Source: Bacillota bacterium LX-D
Lineage (GTDB): Bacteria; Bacillota; DUOV01; Zhaonellaceae
Assembly (NCBI GenBank): GCA_031628995.1
Contig: JAVLUO010000001.1
Span: 124,001 to 188,000 of the forward strand
Direction of reading: 5' to 3'
DNA: 64,000 nucleotides
Of the stretch, positions 37,370-47,295 are shown piece after piece. Within the stretch, counting starts at the first letter, position 1. The number at the start of each line of letters is the position of its first letter. A program made the position numbers and the translations under genes. The notes under the pieces were generated by a model. That model had not been told where the DNA came from. It ran no database searches and saw only the letters and a program-made list of their open reading frames with translations.

Positions 37370-38407
37370 TTACAGAATTTGAGTCTCAATATAATTTTTA
37401 ATTTGCAGCGCAGCTTGTTCAATGTCTTCTGCGTTGATAGAAAGATCGTATACTTCAGATGGTGATTCAGGATGCTTATAAAGTGGGTCATAGTAATTAA
37501 GAAGCAATTCCTCCACTATTTCATCATACTGCCCCACCCAAAGTTTATCCAGTAAATCTTTTGTCTTTGATTTGCCAATCCTGCGCTGTAATTGAATAAT
37601 AGACCGCTCAATTCCTTTCAAATTTTCGGTAGAACCATTCAAATATTCCTGCAAAATCCTATTAATTCGATTTTCAATACTATTATAAACTAAAATTTTA
37701 GTTCCGTTTTGCATTGAACGGTACACAACCTCAGGAATTATTAACTTCCCGACTTTTCTGCTTTCCCCTTCCACTACAATAGCTTTACTATTTTTATATT
37801 CTTGGAGTATCCTATAAATACTTGATTCAAAACGTTTCTGTGATGGTTGATTTTTCAATCCAACTCCTCCAAAAACAGAACCTCGATGATTAGCTAGTTT
37901 TTCTAAATCCAGAGTTTCCATCCCTAATTTGTCTAAATTAGCAATGATTTCACTCTTCCCTACACCTGTCAAACCATACAACACAAGAAAATTAATTGGT
38001 TCTAAATTAATATAATAATCATTTATATATTTGCGGTATGCTTTATAACCTCCAAGTAACCGATAGCTGTCAATACCAGCCAAGTCCAACAATTGGCTCA
38101 TAGCTTTACTGCGCAGGCCCCCACGCCAACAGTAAACTATTATTTTTTTATCCTTACTTACATCTTGAATTTTCCTTATTTTCTCCGGGATTTGTGCTGA
38201 AACTAAGTCCATTCCCAATACTCTAGCTTCATTTGGCCCCTGTTGTTTATAAGTAGTCCCAACAATGCACCTTTGTTCATCATCCAATATAGGTATATTT
38301 ATAGCTCCAGGTAAATTATCTTCTGCAAACTCACCTGGTGATCTTACATCAATAAAAACGGCATCTTCCATTGCTAAAGCTTCTTCTATAGATATATTTT
38401 CTGGCAT
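37370..38407 (-). CDS. mnmH: tRNA 2-selenouridine synthase
   Basis: Converts 2-thiouridine at the wobble position of certain tRNAs to 2-selenouridine, using selenophosphate. The 345-residue protein has an N-terminal rhodanese domain with active Cys93 in VYCWRGGLRSKAM and a C-terminal P-loop domain (GLTGVGKSEI, about 144-153). The EARVLGMD-like region and YRLLGGYKAYR are typical. It implies a selenophosphate synthetase elsewhere in the genome. Also called SelU. Confidence 0.95.
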   Translation of the reverse strand: MPENISIEEALAMEDAVFIDVRSPGEFAEDNLPGAINIPILDDEQRCIVGTTYKQQGPNEARVLGMDLVSAQIPEKIRKIQDVSKDKKIIVYCWRGGLRSKAMSQLLDLAGIDSYRLLGGYKAYRKYINDYYINLEPINFLVLYGLTGVGKSEIIANLDKLGMETLDLEKLANHRGSVFGGVGLKNQPSQKRFESSIYRILQEYKNSKAIVVEGESRKVGKLIIPEVVYRSMQNGTKILVYNSIENRINRILQEYLNGSTENLKGIERSIIQLQRRIGKSKTKDLLDKLWVGQYDEIVEELLLNYYDPLYKHPESPSEVYDLSINAEDIEQAALQIKNYIETQIL

Positions 38408-38517
38408 TTGCTACCCTTCCTTGAATTACGTTTTCCTTCGACATATTCCAGCTAATGTCCTGCAATTGTATAAAGATTCAACATATTACCAAGCATAGTA
38501 TTTTATACTCTATGGAA

Positions 38518-40806
38518 TTACATACTACCAAACATTTTCTGATAGTCATCCCAGTTGATTAAAACAGACCGAGGTTTACTTCCTTCATAACCTCCCACTA
38601 TACCTTTATCCTCCATGATATCTATTAGCCGTGCGGCTCTTGTATAGCCAACGTGTAGACGACGCTGAAGCATGGAAATAGAGGCCTGTCCACTTTCAAT
38701 CAACAAGCGCGCAGCTTCTGGCAATAATTCATCTTCTGCATAATTATTTTCAGCAGTATTTTCCTGGGTCTCTTCCAAAATAGCAGCACCTTGCATGTAT
38801 TCCGGCGTACCTTGGGTTTTTAAAAAGTCTACAATTTTTTCAACTTCTCTATCAGATACATAAACTCCTTGCACTCTAATAGGTTTACTAGTGCCCACAG
38901 GATAAAACAACATATCACCTCGTCCTAGAAGTTTCTCCGCGCCCCCCATATCCAAAATAGTTCTGGAATCTGTCTGTGATGACACCGCAAATGCAACTCT
39001 ACTGGGGATATTTGCCTTAATTATACCTGTTATTACATCAACTGATGGGCGCTGTGTTGCTACAACTAAATGAATTCCAGCAGCTCTGGCCATTTGCGCC
39101 AGACGGCAAATAGCATCTTCTACATCAGCCGGTGCAACCATCATTAAATCGGCCAATTCATCAATCAGAATTACAATAAAAGGCAAAGCCGGAGCTAAAG
39201 CAGAGGGGTCTTCCTGCCTTTTTAAATCATTATAACGATAAATATCTTTAACACCATTAGTTGCAAATAGTGCATATCTATTTTCCATTTCATTAACCAT
39301 CCACCGTAGAGCAGTTGCTGATTTTTTAGCATCTGTTACTACAGGTGCAACCAAATGAGGAATACCATTATATGTGGTTAGCTCAACCATTTTAGGATCA
39401 ATCATTAAAAATTTTAATTCATTAGGCTTACTTTTATATAATAAGCTTGTTATCAAGGCATTCATACAAACACTTTTACCGGAGCCGGTAGCACCAGCAA
39501 TTAATAAGTGAGGCATTTTCCCTAAATCTGCTACAACTGGATTTCCTGCAATATCCTTACCAAAAACTACTGTCAATAACGATGACGAGTTGCTAAATTC
39601 TTGTGTTTCAAGGACTTCCCTAAAACTCACCACTGAAATTTCTTTATTGGGAACTTCAATCCCTACTGCTGCTTTTCCCGGTATTGGTGCTTCTATTCTT
39701 ACATGGGGAGCTGCCAAACTCAGGGCAATATCATCAGCTAAACTCACAATCTTACTTACTTTTACTCCGGGGGCTGGTTGAGCTTCATATCTGGTAATAG
39801 CAGGCCCGCAGCTTACTTGAGTTACTTTCAATTTAACCCCAAAGCTTTCTAAAGTGTTTTCTAAAACCTTCACTGTTTCTGTAATATCTTTTGTTCCTTT
39901 AGTACTATTATGACGTTCTACCACTTGCAGTAAATTAAAAGGAGGTAAGTTATAAGATTTATATTTATCACCATTGGCTGGAATCTCCACATTCTCTACA
40001 GCTCTGGATGTAGTATTAGCCATAGCTTTACTTTGCACTGCTTGGTTTTCCTTTGAATTCTCTTGTATAATAATTAAGGGAACTTCATCTTCTATTTCTT
40101 CTTTATTTGGCAAACCATTTTCTGTTACTTGTTCACCAGTGATAATAATTGGAGTATTACTTTTCTTCTCTCTTTTAATTAATTTTGCTTCTTTTGAATT
40201 ATCTTCCACAGTGGTAAATAAAAAATCTACCAATTGAGTGCGAAGCCTTAGATAAAAGTCTTTAATTTTCATTCCAATAATGCACATAATTTTAGGTAAA
40301 CAATTTCCAGATGTCAATAGGATTCCAACCAAACAAATAGTGGAAAGCACTATATAGGTTCCAACCTGGCCGAAACAAGCTCTCAAAATAATTGCTATTA
40401 CTGCTCCACTTAAGCCGCCGCCTACTCCATCGACGGATGTTCTAAGAATAACTATAAAATTATCTAGAACTAAATATTTTAGGTGGACATAACTTAAAAA
40501 AGCTATAAGAAGTAAGACCATTCCTACAAATCTTTTATTAAACTTAACTTTATTTTTGGTTTGAACCATCTTTATCCCATACAAGGCTATTAATATTGTA
40601 ACGATATACTTGCCTTTCCCAAATATACCTCCAAATGTACGAACTATAAAGCTGCCTATAGGACCAATGGCGTTAGTACCCGAATTTCCAAAATTATAAT
40701 CAAATGTGTAAATGCTAACTAAACTGAGTATTGCAAACGCGGTTATAAGTACTCCTATTATTTCATATTTAAGTTCATAACTATTTTTTTTTGATGCTCT
40801 AGCCAA
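38518..40806 (-). CDS. ftsK: DNA translocase FtsK/SpoIIIE
   Basis: Membrane-bound, septum-located dsDNA pump for chromosome segregation at division or sporulation. About four N-terminal membrane helices (first 170 residues), a charged linker, then the RecA-like motor with Walker A GATGSGKSVCMNAL, Walker B IVILIDELADLMM and the C-terminal winged-helix gamma domain (ASISMLQRRLHVGYTRAARLID). The TTG behind GAGGTGG was chosen; an ATG 17 codons earlier gives residues without homology. Length 762, normal. FtsK versus SpoIIIE cannot be separated by sequence alone. Confidence 0.95.
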   Translation of the reverse strand: MARASKKNSYELKYEIIGVLITAFAILSLVSIYTFDYNFGNSGTNAIGPIGSFIVRTFGGIFGKGKYIVTILIALYGIKMVQTKNKVKFNKRFVGMVLLLIAFLSYVHLKYLVLDNFIVILRTSVDGVGGGLSGAVIAIILRACFGQVGTYIVLSTICLVGILLTSGNCLPKIMCIIGMKIKDFYLRLRTQLVDFLFTTVEDNSKEAKLIKREKKSNTPIIITGEQVTENGLPNKEEIEDEVPLIIIQENSKENQAVQSKAMANTTSRAVENVEIPANGDKYKSYNLPPFNLLQVVERHNSTKGTKDITETVKVLENTLESFGVKLKVTQVSCGPAITRYEAQPAPGVKVSKIVSLADDIALSLAAPHVRIEAPIPGKAAVGIEVPNKEISVVSFREVLETQEFSNSSSLLTVVFGKDIAGNPVVADLGKMPHLLIAGATGSGKSVCMNALITSLLYKSKPNELKFLMIDPKMVELTTYNGIPHLVAPVVTDAKKSATALRWMVNEMENRYALFATNGVKDIYRYNDLKRQEDPSALAPALPFIVILIDELADLMMVAPADVEDAICRLAQMARAAGIHLVVATQRPSVDVITGIIKANIPSRVAFAVSSQTDSRTILDMGGAEKLLGRGDMLFYPVGTSKPIRVQGVYVSDREVEKIVDFLKTQGTPEYMQGAAILEETQENTAENNYAEDELLPEAARLLIESGQASISMLQRRLHVGYTRAARLIDIMEDKGIVGGYEGSKPRSVLINWDDYQKMFGSM

Positions 40807-40858
40807 AATTACCACCTCGTAAAAAAATTCTTCATCACCCAGTATATTCCTTTTCAAT

Positions 40859-40880
40859 AAAAAAACCTCATCTCTGAGGT
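40859..40880 (-). terminator. intrinsic terminator or attenuator upstream of ftsK
   Basis: Minus strand ACCTCAGAGATGAGGT then T7. It is the second of two hairpins between ylzJ and ftsK and lies just downstream of a TATAAT, so it may act on the ftsK leader. Confidence 0.7.
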
Positions 40881-40950
40881 GATACTATATCTTGATTATA
40901 AATTTAATATTCGCTAGAAAATTATTCAATCCTCTTAAAAAATTGCAAAT

Positions 40951-40979
40951 AAAAATGAGCCTTAATCAAGACTCATTTA
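40951..40979 (-). terminator. intrinsic terminator of the tepA-ylzJ unit
   Basis: Minus strand AAATGAGTCTTGATTAAGGCTCATTTTTATT: an imperfect stem with a T-rich tail immediately after ylzJ. Confidence 0.75.
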
Positions 40980-40990
40980 TTTTTCGAGCA

Positions 40991-41221
40991 TCACCTTGGT
41001 TTAACGGTTAGTTGACTATAATAGACTATATTCCCTGGCTGTAGTAAAGGATTTAAGAAATCTTCAGGATTAGTACTTAAGATTTGGCTAATCCTTCCTT
41101 GATTTGAATCTACTTCCTCAACAATTAGTTTGACTCCGTGATAACTTAATTGTTTAAAAGATCTTTTTTGATTAAATCCATCAAATACACATTCCAATGG
41201 CAAAGGAGTATAGATAAGCAA
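40991..41221 (-). CDS. YlzJ-like protein
   Basis: A 76-residue protein matching the YlzJ-like family: MLIYTPLPLECVFDG at the start, and a C-terminal DFLNPLLQPGNIVYY motif. In Bacillus the homologue lies directly downstream of tepA, as here, where the two genes abut. Function unknown. Confidence 0.85.
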   Translation of the reverse strand: MLIYTPLPLECVFDGFNQKRSFKQLSYHGVKLIVEEVDSNQGRISQILSTNPEDFLNPLLQPGNIVYYSQLTVKPR

Positions 41222-41974
41222 CTAATGCAAACCTCCTTTTTGAGATTTAGCATCTTCAATTAGAGCCTTTAACTTACTCACAGCTTGGCCTAAACCGCCA
41301 ATTTCATCAATTAAGCCGATTTCCACAGCATCTTTGCCCACTAAAACAGTACCAATGTCTCTAGCTAATTCACCTGTTCTAAGCATAAGTTCCCTAAATT
41401 TTTCCTCCGTTATTTTGGAATTTCTAACAACAAAATTAATTACTCGATCTTGCATTTTATCTAAATATTCGTATGTCTGAGGAACTCCTATGACCAAACC
41501 AGTTAGTCTTATAGGGTGAATAGTCATAGTTGCAGTATCCGCAATAAAAGAATAATCGCTGGATACGGCAATTGGTACACCAATGCTATGCCCTCCACCT
41601 AAAACCAAAGATACTGTAGGCTTAGATAAACTAGTAATCATTTCGGCAATAGCCAACCCTGCCTCCACATCCCCTCCGACGGTATTTAAAATAATAAGAA
41701 TACCATCGATTTCAGGACTTTGTTCTATTGCCACTAACTGCGGCAAAATATGTTCATATTTCGTTGTCTTATTTTGCGGAGGCATTACAATATGCCCTTC
41801 AACCTGACCTACTATAGTTAGACAATGAATATTACTTTTAACTTGGGGTACTTTTAATTCTCCGAACTCCTTTATTGCTTCGATATTATGTTCTTGCTTT
41901 GTATCATCTTCTGTTTTAGGCACAGGATTTTCCGTTACATCTTGATCTAAATGATTAAAAAATGCATAATCCAT
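41222..41974 (-). CDS. tepA: ClpP-family translocation-enhancing protein TepA
   Basis: A 250-residue serine peptidase of the ClpP/crotonase fold. Core [20 protein letters not shown], the segment [18 protein letters not shown], then [13 protein letters not shown] with the probable nucleophile Ser, and [13 protein letters not shown] with the His. In Bacillus TepA is linked to protein export and spore outgrowth. The order rnj-tepA-ylzJ-ftsK is typical for Firmicutes. ATG one codon after a TTG was chosen. Confidence 0.92.
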   Translation of the reverse strand: MDYAFFNHLDQDVTENPVPKTEDDTKQEHNIEAIKEFGELKVPQVKSNIHCLTIVGQVEGHIVMPPQNKTTKYEHILPQLVAIEQSPEIDGILIILNTVGGDVEAGLAIAEMITSLSKPTVSLVLGGGHSIGVPIAVSSDYSFIADTATMTIHPIRLTGLVIGVPQTYEYLDKMQDRVINFVVRNSKITEEKFRELMLRTGELARDIGTVLVGKDAVEIGLIDEIGGLGQAVSKLKALIEDAKSQKGGLH

Positions 41975-42024
41975 CAAAGTGCTTCTCCTTTGTATTATAT
42001 TTCCTATCTAGTATTGCCAGGAAT

Positions 42025-42056
42025 AAAAAAAATACACGGTGTACACCGTGTATTAG
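42025..42056 (-). terminator. intrinsic terminator of rnj
   Basis: Minus strand AATACACGGTGTACACCGTGTATT followed by T6. A perfect palindrome that overlaps the rnj stop codon. Confidence 0.9.
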
Positions 42057-43720
42057 ACTTCCATGATTATGGGCATAATCATTGGCCTTCTTCGAGTTTT
42101 TTCATACAAGAACTTACCTAAAGTATCACGAACATTAGACTTAATAGTTGACCACTCAGTTACCTGTCTTTCAGCACATTTTTCTAAGGATTGTCGAACT
42201 TTTTCTTTAGCATCTTCCATTAGTTCTTCTGATTCTCGGACATAAACAAAGCCACGGGAAACTATATCAGGCCCAGCAACCACGTTGCCGGTATCTTTGT
42301 TTAAAGTAACTACAACGATTAAAATTCCGTCTTGAGAAAGCTGCTTACGGTCTCTTAATACAATATTTCCAACATCACCAACGCCTAAACCATCGACTAA
42401 TACCCTACCAGCCGTAACTTTACCAGCAAAACTACCCCTATTTCTGGAAAATTCGATAATTTGGCCATTATCAGCTACAAAAATGTTGTTTTCCGGAATG
42501 CCAACTTCCTGGGCTAAACGAGCATGTTTAACAAGCATTCTATGTTCACCATGGACAGGAATAAAAAATTTAGGTTTTATTAAATTCAACATTAACTTCA
42601 AATCTTCCTGACTAGCATGACCGGAAACATGGATTCCGGAAACTGCCTCATGGATTACATCGGCACCTTGTTTAAAGAGATGATCAATTGTCCGAGCCAC
42701 TAATTTTTCATTCCCTGGTATTGGTGTGGCCGAAATAATTACCGTATCCCCGGGAATGATTTCTAGTCTTTTATGATCTGACATAGCCATTCTGGTTAAA
42801 GCTGACATTGGCTCTCCTTGGCTTCCAGTGGTAATAATTACGACTTTTTCCTTCGGCATATTGATAATATCATCAATTTCAACTAAGGTTCCTTTTGGAA
42901 TATTAAGATAACCGTGTTCTTGGGCAACATTAACTACATTAACCATACTCCGACCAGCTACTGCAACTTTACGACCAAACTTATGAGCAGTCGTAATAAT
43001 TTGCTGTAAGCGATGAACGTTGGAGGCAAAACTTGCAATAATAATTCTTTCTTTGGCCTGATTAAACGCATCTTCAAAAGTCTGGCCTACAGATTTTTCA
43101 GACATTGTAAAGCCCGGTCTTTCAACATTAGTACTATCAGACATAAGCACCAAAACACCATTTTCCCCTAATTGAGCCAGTTTATAAAAATCAACTACCT
43201 CACCATCTACAGGTGTTTGATCCAGTTTAAAATCCCCCGTATGTACTACAGTCCCGATTGGAGTGTGGATGGCTAGGGCCACTGCATCAGGAATACTATG
43301 ACTAACTCGAATAAATTCTACTTCAAAAGGGCCTATTTTAATCCTATCCCTAGGCTTTACACAATTTAACTTTGCAGAATTTTGTAAATTATTTTCTTTT
43401 AGTTTACCCTGTAGCAAACCTAAAGTTAACTTTGTCCCATAAACAGGTACATTAATTTCTTTTAAAACATAAGGAAGTGCCCCAATATGATCTTCGTGTC
43501 CGTGAGTTAAAATTATAGCTTTAACCATTTGTCGATTTTCAAGTAGATAACTAATATCCGGGATAACAATATCAATCCCCAACATTTCATCCTCAGGAAA
43601 AATCAAACCTGAATCAATGACTATAATATTATTACCGTATTTGACTACAGTCATATTTTTGCCAATTTCCCCTAACCCGCCTAAAGGAATAATGGCTAAT
43701 TTGTTATGATTCTCTGCCAT
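42053..43720 (-). CDS. rnj: ribonuclease J
   Basis: A 555-residue metallo-beta-lactamase/beta-CASP ribonuclease with 5'-3' exonuclease and endonuclease activity in mRNA decay. Metal site ILTHGHEDHIGALPYVL, SHSIPDAVAL, VHTGDFKLDQTP, the beta-CASP motifs (SGHASQEDL, IPVHGEHRML) and the C-terminal domain are all present. Only one RNase J is seen in this window, lying between dapA and tepA. Confidence 0.97.
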   Translation of the reverse strand: MAENHNKLAIIPLGGLGEIGKNMTVVKYGNNIIVIDSGLIFPEDEMLGIDIVIPDISYLLENRQMVKAIILTHGHEDHIGALPYVLKEINVPVYGTKLTLGLLQGKLKENNLQNSAKLNCVKPRDRIKIGPFEVEFIRVSHSIPDAVALAIHTPIGTVVHTGDFKLDQTPVDGEVVDFYKLAQLGENGVLVLMSDSTNVERPGFTMSEKSVGQTFEDAFNQAKERIIIASFASNVHRLQQIITTAHKFGRKVAVAGRSMVNVVNVAQEHGYLNIPKGTLVEIDDIINMPKEKVVIITTGSQGEPMSALTRMAMSDHKRLEIIPGDTVIISATPIPGNEKLVARTIDHLFKQGADVIHEAVSGIHVSGHASQEDLKLMLNLIKPKFFIPVHGEHRMLVKHARLAQEVGIPENNIFVADNGQIIEFSRNRGSFAGKVTAGRVLVDGLGVGDVGNIVLRDRKQLSQDGILIVVVTLNKDTGNVVAGPDIVSRGFVYVRESEELMEDAKEKVRQSLEKCAERQVTEWSTIKSNVRDTLGKFLYEKTRRRPMIMPIIMEV

Positions 43721-43794
43721 TAAAAAACCTCCAAAATTACAACAATAATTATAGAATTTAACCGCTCATACCATAAAATCAAAGCAATAAAAAT

Positions 43795-43833
43795 AAAGCG
43801 CCTTGCGCTATAATTAAGCACTTAAGGTGCTTT
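43795..43833 (-). promoter_or_regulatory. paired hairpins in the rnj leader, possible attenuator
   Basis: The minus strand has AAAGCACCTTAAGTGCTT and then AGCGCAAGGCGCTTTATTTTTATT. The second resembles a weak intrinsic terminator and lies between the rnj promoter and gene. The two stems share similar GCxCCTT arms and might be alternatives. Inference only. Confidence 0.4.
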
Positions 43834-43859
43834 AAGGCCGTACAGTTATCCCTTTTTAA

Positions 43860-43888
43860 ATTATACTTGATTCCGATGCAGTTAACAA
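43860..43888 (-). promoter_or_regulatory. sigma-A promoter of rnj
   Basis: Minus strand TTGTTA, 17-base spacer, TATAAT. It gives a leader of about 130 bases. Confidence 0.7.
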
Positions 43889-43990
43889 GTTATCTTACTT
43901 TAGTATTACAAATATTACTAAAAAAATACGGTTTTATACAACTGTGTAATGAACTACATACAGATGTTGCATAATAAATTACATAATAAT

Positions 43991-44020
43991 AAAGAGGCTA
44001 TTGGTTATCCCAACCGCCCC
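43991..44020 (-). terminator. terminator-like hairpin behind dapA
   Basis: Minus strand GGGGCGGTTGGGATAACCAATAGCCTC then TTTATTATT. The stem has two mismatch or wobble positions. It ends the lysine operon. The rest of the gap to the rnj promoter is A/T-rich with no gene seen. Confidence 0.6.
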
Positions 44021-44081
44021 TAAATAAAATGCAATTTCCTGATAGCAATATAATCTTAGATCCTCATTTGGTCATAAGGTT

Positions 44082-44966
44082 TTATAATAAATTATTTTTT
44101 TGCATTACTTTTTTAATTACTGTAACTTCTTCTTCCGTTGCTTTAACTAGTGGAAGTCTAAAACCACCTACCTCAAATCCTAGTAGCGCCAATGCTGTTT
44201 TGATAGGTACTGGGTTAGTAGTTATAAACATTGTTTTAATCAATTCAAACATCTCTAAATGCAAAGCTAAAGCTTCCTCTTTTTCGCCGCTATGAAATTT
44301 TTGCACCATTAACTTAATTTTTTCCCCTATTAAATGAGAAACTACGCTGACAATTCCATGACCGCCAAGGGATAACATTGGCAATGTTAGAGAATCATCC
44401 CCACTATAAATTAAGAAATCATTTCCGAGCTGTCTTTTTAATTCTGTCATTTGATCCATATTACCTGAGGATTCTTTTATAGCAACAATGTTATCTATCT
44501 CAGCTAATCTGGCAACAGTATTAGGCAGTAGATTGCAGCCAGTACGAGAAGGTATGTTATATAACATAATTGGTAAATATGTACTTTTAGCAATTTTGGA
44601 GTAATGTTGGTATAACCCTTCCTGAGAGGGTTTATTATAATAAGGAACTACAGCTAGGATTCCATCTACGCCTGCTTTCTCAGCTAACTTAGTTTGGTTA
44701 ACACTTTCTTCTGTGTTATATGAACCCGTTCCAGCTAAAACCGGAACATCTTTTCCTACTACTCCTTTTACTTCCTTAAATAATTCAAATTTTTCTTCTT
44801 TAGTTAAAGTGGGGCTTTCTCCTGTAGTCCCGGCGATAACTAAACCATCGCTTCCATTGGAAACTAGATATTTTGCCATGGTTTGGGCGGCTGGAATATT
44901 TAATTTATTATCCGTAGTAAAAGGAGTCACCATGGCAGTCAACACACGCCCGAAATCTTTTTGCAT
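44082..44966 (-). CDS. dapA: 4-hydroxy-tetrahydrodipicolinate synthase
   Basis: Condenses pyruvate with aspartate semialdehyde. A 294-residue TIM-barrel aldolase with GTTGESPTL, PYYNKPSQEGLYQHY, YNIPSRTG and the Schiff-base lysine in IVAIKESSG. The ATG behind GAGGTGAAAAAATTT gives the family-standard start FGRVLTAMVTPF; a longer reading overlaps lysC. Last gene of the riboswitch-controlled operon. Its product feeds both lysine and dipicolinate. Confidence 0.97.
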   Translation of the reverse strand: MQKDFGRVLTAMVTPFTTDNKLNIPAAQTMAKYLVSNGSDGLVIAGTTGESPTLTKEEKFELFKEVKGVVGKDVPVLAGTGSYNTEESVNQTKLAEKAGVDGILAVVPYYNKPSQEGLYQHYSKIAKSTYLPIMLYNIPSRTGCNLLPNTVARLAEIDNIVAIKESSGNMDQMTELKRQLGNDFLIYSGDDSLTLPMLSLGGHGIVSVVSHLIGEKIKLMVQKFHSGEKEEALALHLEMFELIKTMFITTNPVPIKTALALLGFEVGGFRLPLVKATEEEVTVIKKVMQKNNLL

Positions 44967-44986
44967 AAATTTTTTCACCTCACTAT

Positions 44987-46207
44987 TTACAAACAAAATT
45001 TGCGATGTAATGCACAAATAGCCTTTTCCATAACTTCTTGATCTACCAAACACCAAATAGTTGTATGAGAATCAGCTGATTGTAAAATAGAAATGTTTTC
45101 TTCTGCTAAAGCATCTACCACACTGGCCATTACACCCGGTTTTCCAGTCATACCTGCCCCAACTACAGCTACTTTTGCACACCCTAATTTAACTTGTGGT
45201 TCAAAAGATAAACTATTCAATATTTTACATGCTTTATCTACTAAATCTTCTTTAACTGTAAAAATTAGTTCCTTAACACCAGCGTTAATAAAGTCAATAC
45301 TTATTCCTGCTTCTGCCAATGATTTAAAAACTCTAGCCGATGCTTTAGCCTCATCTTCTGAATTAATTGGTACTTTAATCTGAGCGATATTGGAAATATG
45401 GGTAATACCTGTTATAATTTTATCATTTAAATTACGGCAGGACTGTTCAATGGTCTGATATTCACCATTGATAACCAAAGTTCCCTCGTCATCAGTAAAT
45501 GTACATTTAATTTTTAAGGGAATGCTTTTTTGGGCGGCAATTTCAACAGCACGAGGATGAATAACTTTAGCTCCCTCATAAGCCAATTGACAAACTTCTT
45601 CATAAGTTACTTTATCTAAAGTCTTAGCATCAGAGACAATTCTAGGATCTGCTGTTTTTACACCATCAACATCGGTGTAAATTTCAATAGCTTCCGCATC
45701 TAAAGTTACACCTAAAGCAGAGGCCGTGGTGTCGCTACCTCCACGACCTAAGGTTGTTATTTCTCCTTCATGAGTAGCACCTTGGAAACCTGTTACGACT
45801 ACAATATAGTCTTCCTTAAGTAATTGCATTATGCGTTCATTATTAATAGTTAAAATTCGAGCGTCACCATAATTGTTATCCGTTTGTATACCTGCTTGAT
45901 AACCACTTAAACAAATTGACTTGCAACCAGCCTTTTGTATAGTTCCCGTTAAAACAACACCTGAAATTATTTCACCGCAAGACATTAACAAATCTTTTTC
46001 TCGAGAATTTAACTCTAAATTATCCTTTTCCGCCAAAGACAATAAAGTATCCGTAGCGTATGGATCTCCTTTTCTTCCTATGGCGGAAACTACAACAACC
46101 AAACTATATCCTTGCTTCTTAGCAGCAATAATTTTAGAAACAACCTGTTGACGCAACTCAGCCTTTGCAACGGAAGAGCCTCCAAACTTTTGGACTAATA
46201 TTCTCAT
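44987..46207 (-). CDS. dapG: aspartate kinase
   Basis: First step of the aspartate family. A 406-residue kinase with VQKFGGSSVAK at the N-terminus, GRGGSDTTASALG, and two C-terminal ACT domains (VKEDLVDKACKIL, VAVVGAGMTGKPGVMASVV). Bacillus DapG belongs to the dpaA-dpaB-asd-dapG-dapA operon, the same order as here. The ATG behind GAGGTG was chosen. Which isozyme (diaminopimelate- or lysine-sensitive) cannot be read off; the name follows synteny. Confidence 0.94.
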   Translation of the reverse strand: MRILVQKFGGSSVAKAELRQQVVSKIIAAKKQGYSLVVVVSAIGRKGDPYATDTLLSLAEKDNLELNSREKDLLMSCGEIISGVVLTGTIQKAGCKSICLSGYQAGIQTDNNYGDARILTINNERIMQLLKEDYIVVVTGFQGATHEGEITTLGRGGSDTTASALGVTLDAEAIEIYTDVDGVKTADPRIVSDAKTLDKVTYEEVCQLAYEGAKVIHPRAVEIAAQKSIPLKIKCTFTDDEGTLVINGEYQTIEQSCRNLNDKIITGITHISNIAQIKVPINSEDEAKASARVFKSLAEAGISIDFINAGVKELIFTVKEDLVDKACKILNSLSFEPQVKLGCAKVAVVGAGMTGKPGVMASVVDALAEENISILQSADSHTTIWCLVDQEVMEKAICALHRKFCL

Positions 46208-46218
46208 GGTAGGACACC

Positions 46219-47226
46219 TCAAATCAAATCATATTTTATTAATAATTCTGCAATTTGGACTGCATTTGTTGCCGCACCCTTGCGCAATTGGTCAGCAACT
46301 ACAAACAAACATAAACCGTTAGAGCAAGAAATATCTTTTCGAATCCTACCTACCAAAACTTCATCTTTATTCGAAGCATTTAAAGGCATGGGATAAATCT
46401 TTTGAGCTGGTTCATCTTGAACAATTACGCCCGGCGCCTTAGACAGAATCTCCTTAGCTTCTTCAGGAGTCAAAGGCCGTTCTGTTTCAATGTTAATTGC
46501 CTCAGAATGGCTGCGTAAAATAGGAACGCGTACCGTTGTTGCAGAAATAGCAATCTCAGAATCATGAAACATTTTTTGTGTTTCATAAACCATTTTCATT
46601 TCCTCTTTAGTGTAATCATTTTCCATAAATACATCTATTTGTGGAATTAGGTTAAAGGCAATTTGGTAAGGAAAAGCCTTTGGTTCAAAATTTTGGTTGT
46701 TTAAAAGTTTTTGGGACTGATCAACTAATTCATCCATAGCTTCCTGCCCTGCCCCCGAGACAGCTTGATAAGTGGAGACTATAATTCTTTTAATTTTAGC
46801 AGCATCATGCAAAGGTTTTAATGCCACAACCATTTGAATAGTAGAACAGTTTGGATTAGCAATTATTCCTTTATGCCATTTTACATCTTCGGGATTTACT
46901 TCTGGCACTACTAATGGGACCTCTGGGTTTAGGCGAAAAGCACTGCTGTTATCAATAACAACAGCCCCCCTTTTAACAGCTTCTTCAGCAAATTCTTTAC
47001 TTGCAGCACCACCAGCAAACAAAGCTATATCAATGTCTTTAAATGAATCAGGAAAGGTTTCCTCAACAATATATTCATGACCTTTATACGGTATTCTCTT
47101 GCCAGCGGAACGTTTAGTAGCAAGTAGTTTTAAACTCTTTATAGGGAAATTTCTTTCTGCCAAAATTTCTAAAAATGTCTGACCAACTGCTCCAGTTCCA
47201 ACAATTGCAACATTAAACTTCTTCAT
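46219..47226 (-). CDS. asd: aspartate-semialdehyde dehydrogenase
   Basis: Reduces aspartyl phosphate to the semialdehyde. A 335-residue protein with NADP-binding VAIVGTGAVGQTFLEIL and the catalytic Cys in IANPNCSTIQM. The ATG behind GGAGG was chosen; 12 extra upstream residues have no homology. Sits between dpaB and the aspartate kinase. Confidence 0.96.
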   Translation of the reverse strand: MKKFNVAIVGTGAVGQTFLEILAERNFPIKSLKLLATKRSAGKRIPYKGHEYIVEETFPDSFKDIDIALFAGGAASKEFAEEAVKRGAVVIDNSSAFRLNPEVPLVVPEVNPEDVKWHKGIIANPNCSTIQMVVALKPLHDAAKIKRIIVSTYQAVSGAGQEAMDELVDQSQKLLNNQNFEPKAFPYQIAFNLIPQIDVFMENDYTKEEMKMVYETQKMFHDSEIAISATTVRVPILRSHSEAINIETERPLTPEEAKEILSKAPGVIVQDEPAQKIYPMPLNASNKDEVLVGRIRKDISCSNGLCLFVVADQLRKGAATNAVQIAELLIKYDLI

Positions 47227-47295
47227 ATAAAATACCTCCATAAAAACAATAATTAACGTCATCGATTACTGGTAAGTTTTTAAAATACTTTATGA

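Noticed and set aside
44987-45056. Longer dapA start giving 30 extra N-terminal residues
   Set aside because: The extra part overlaps lysC/dapG in another frame and lacks homology; the ATG before FGRVLTAMVTPF has a ribosome site.
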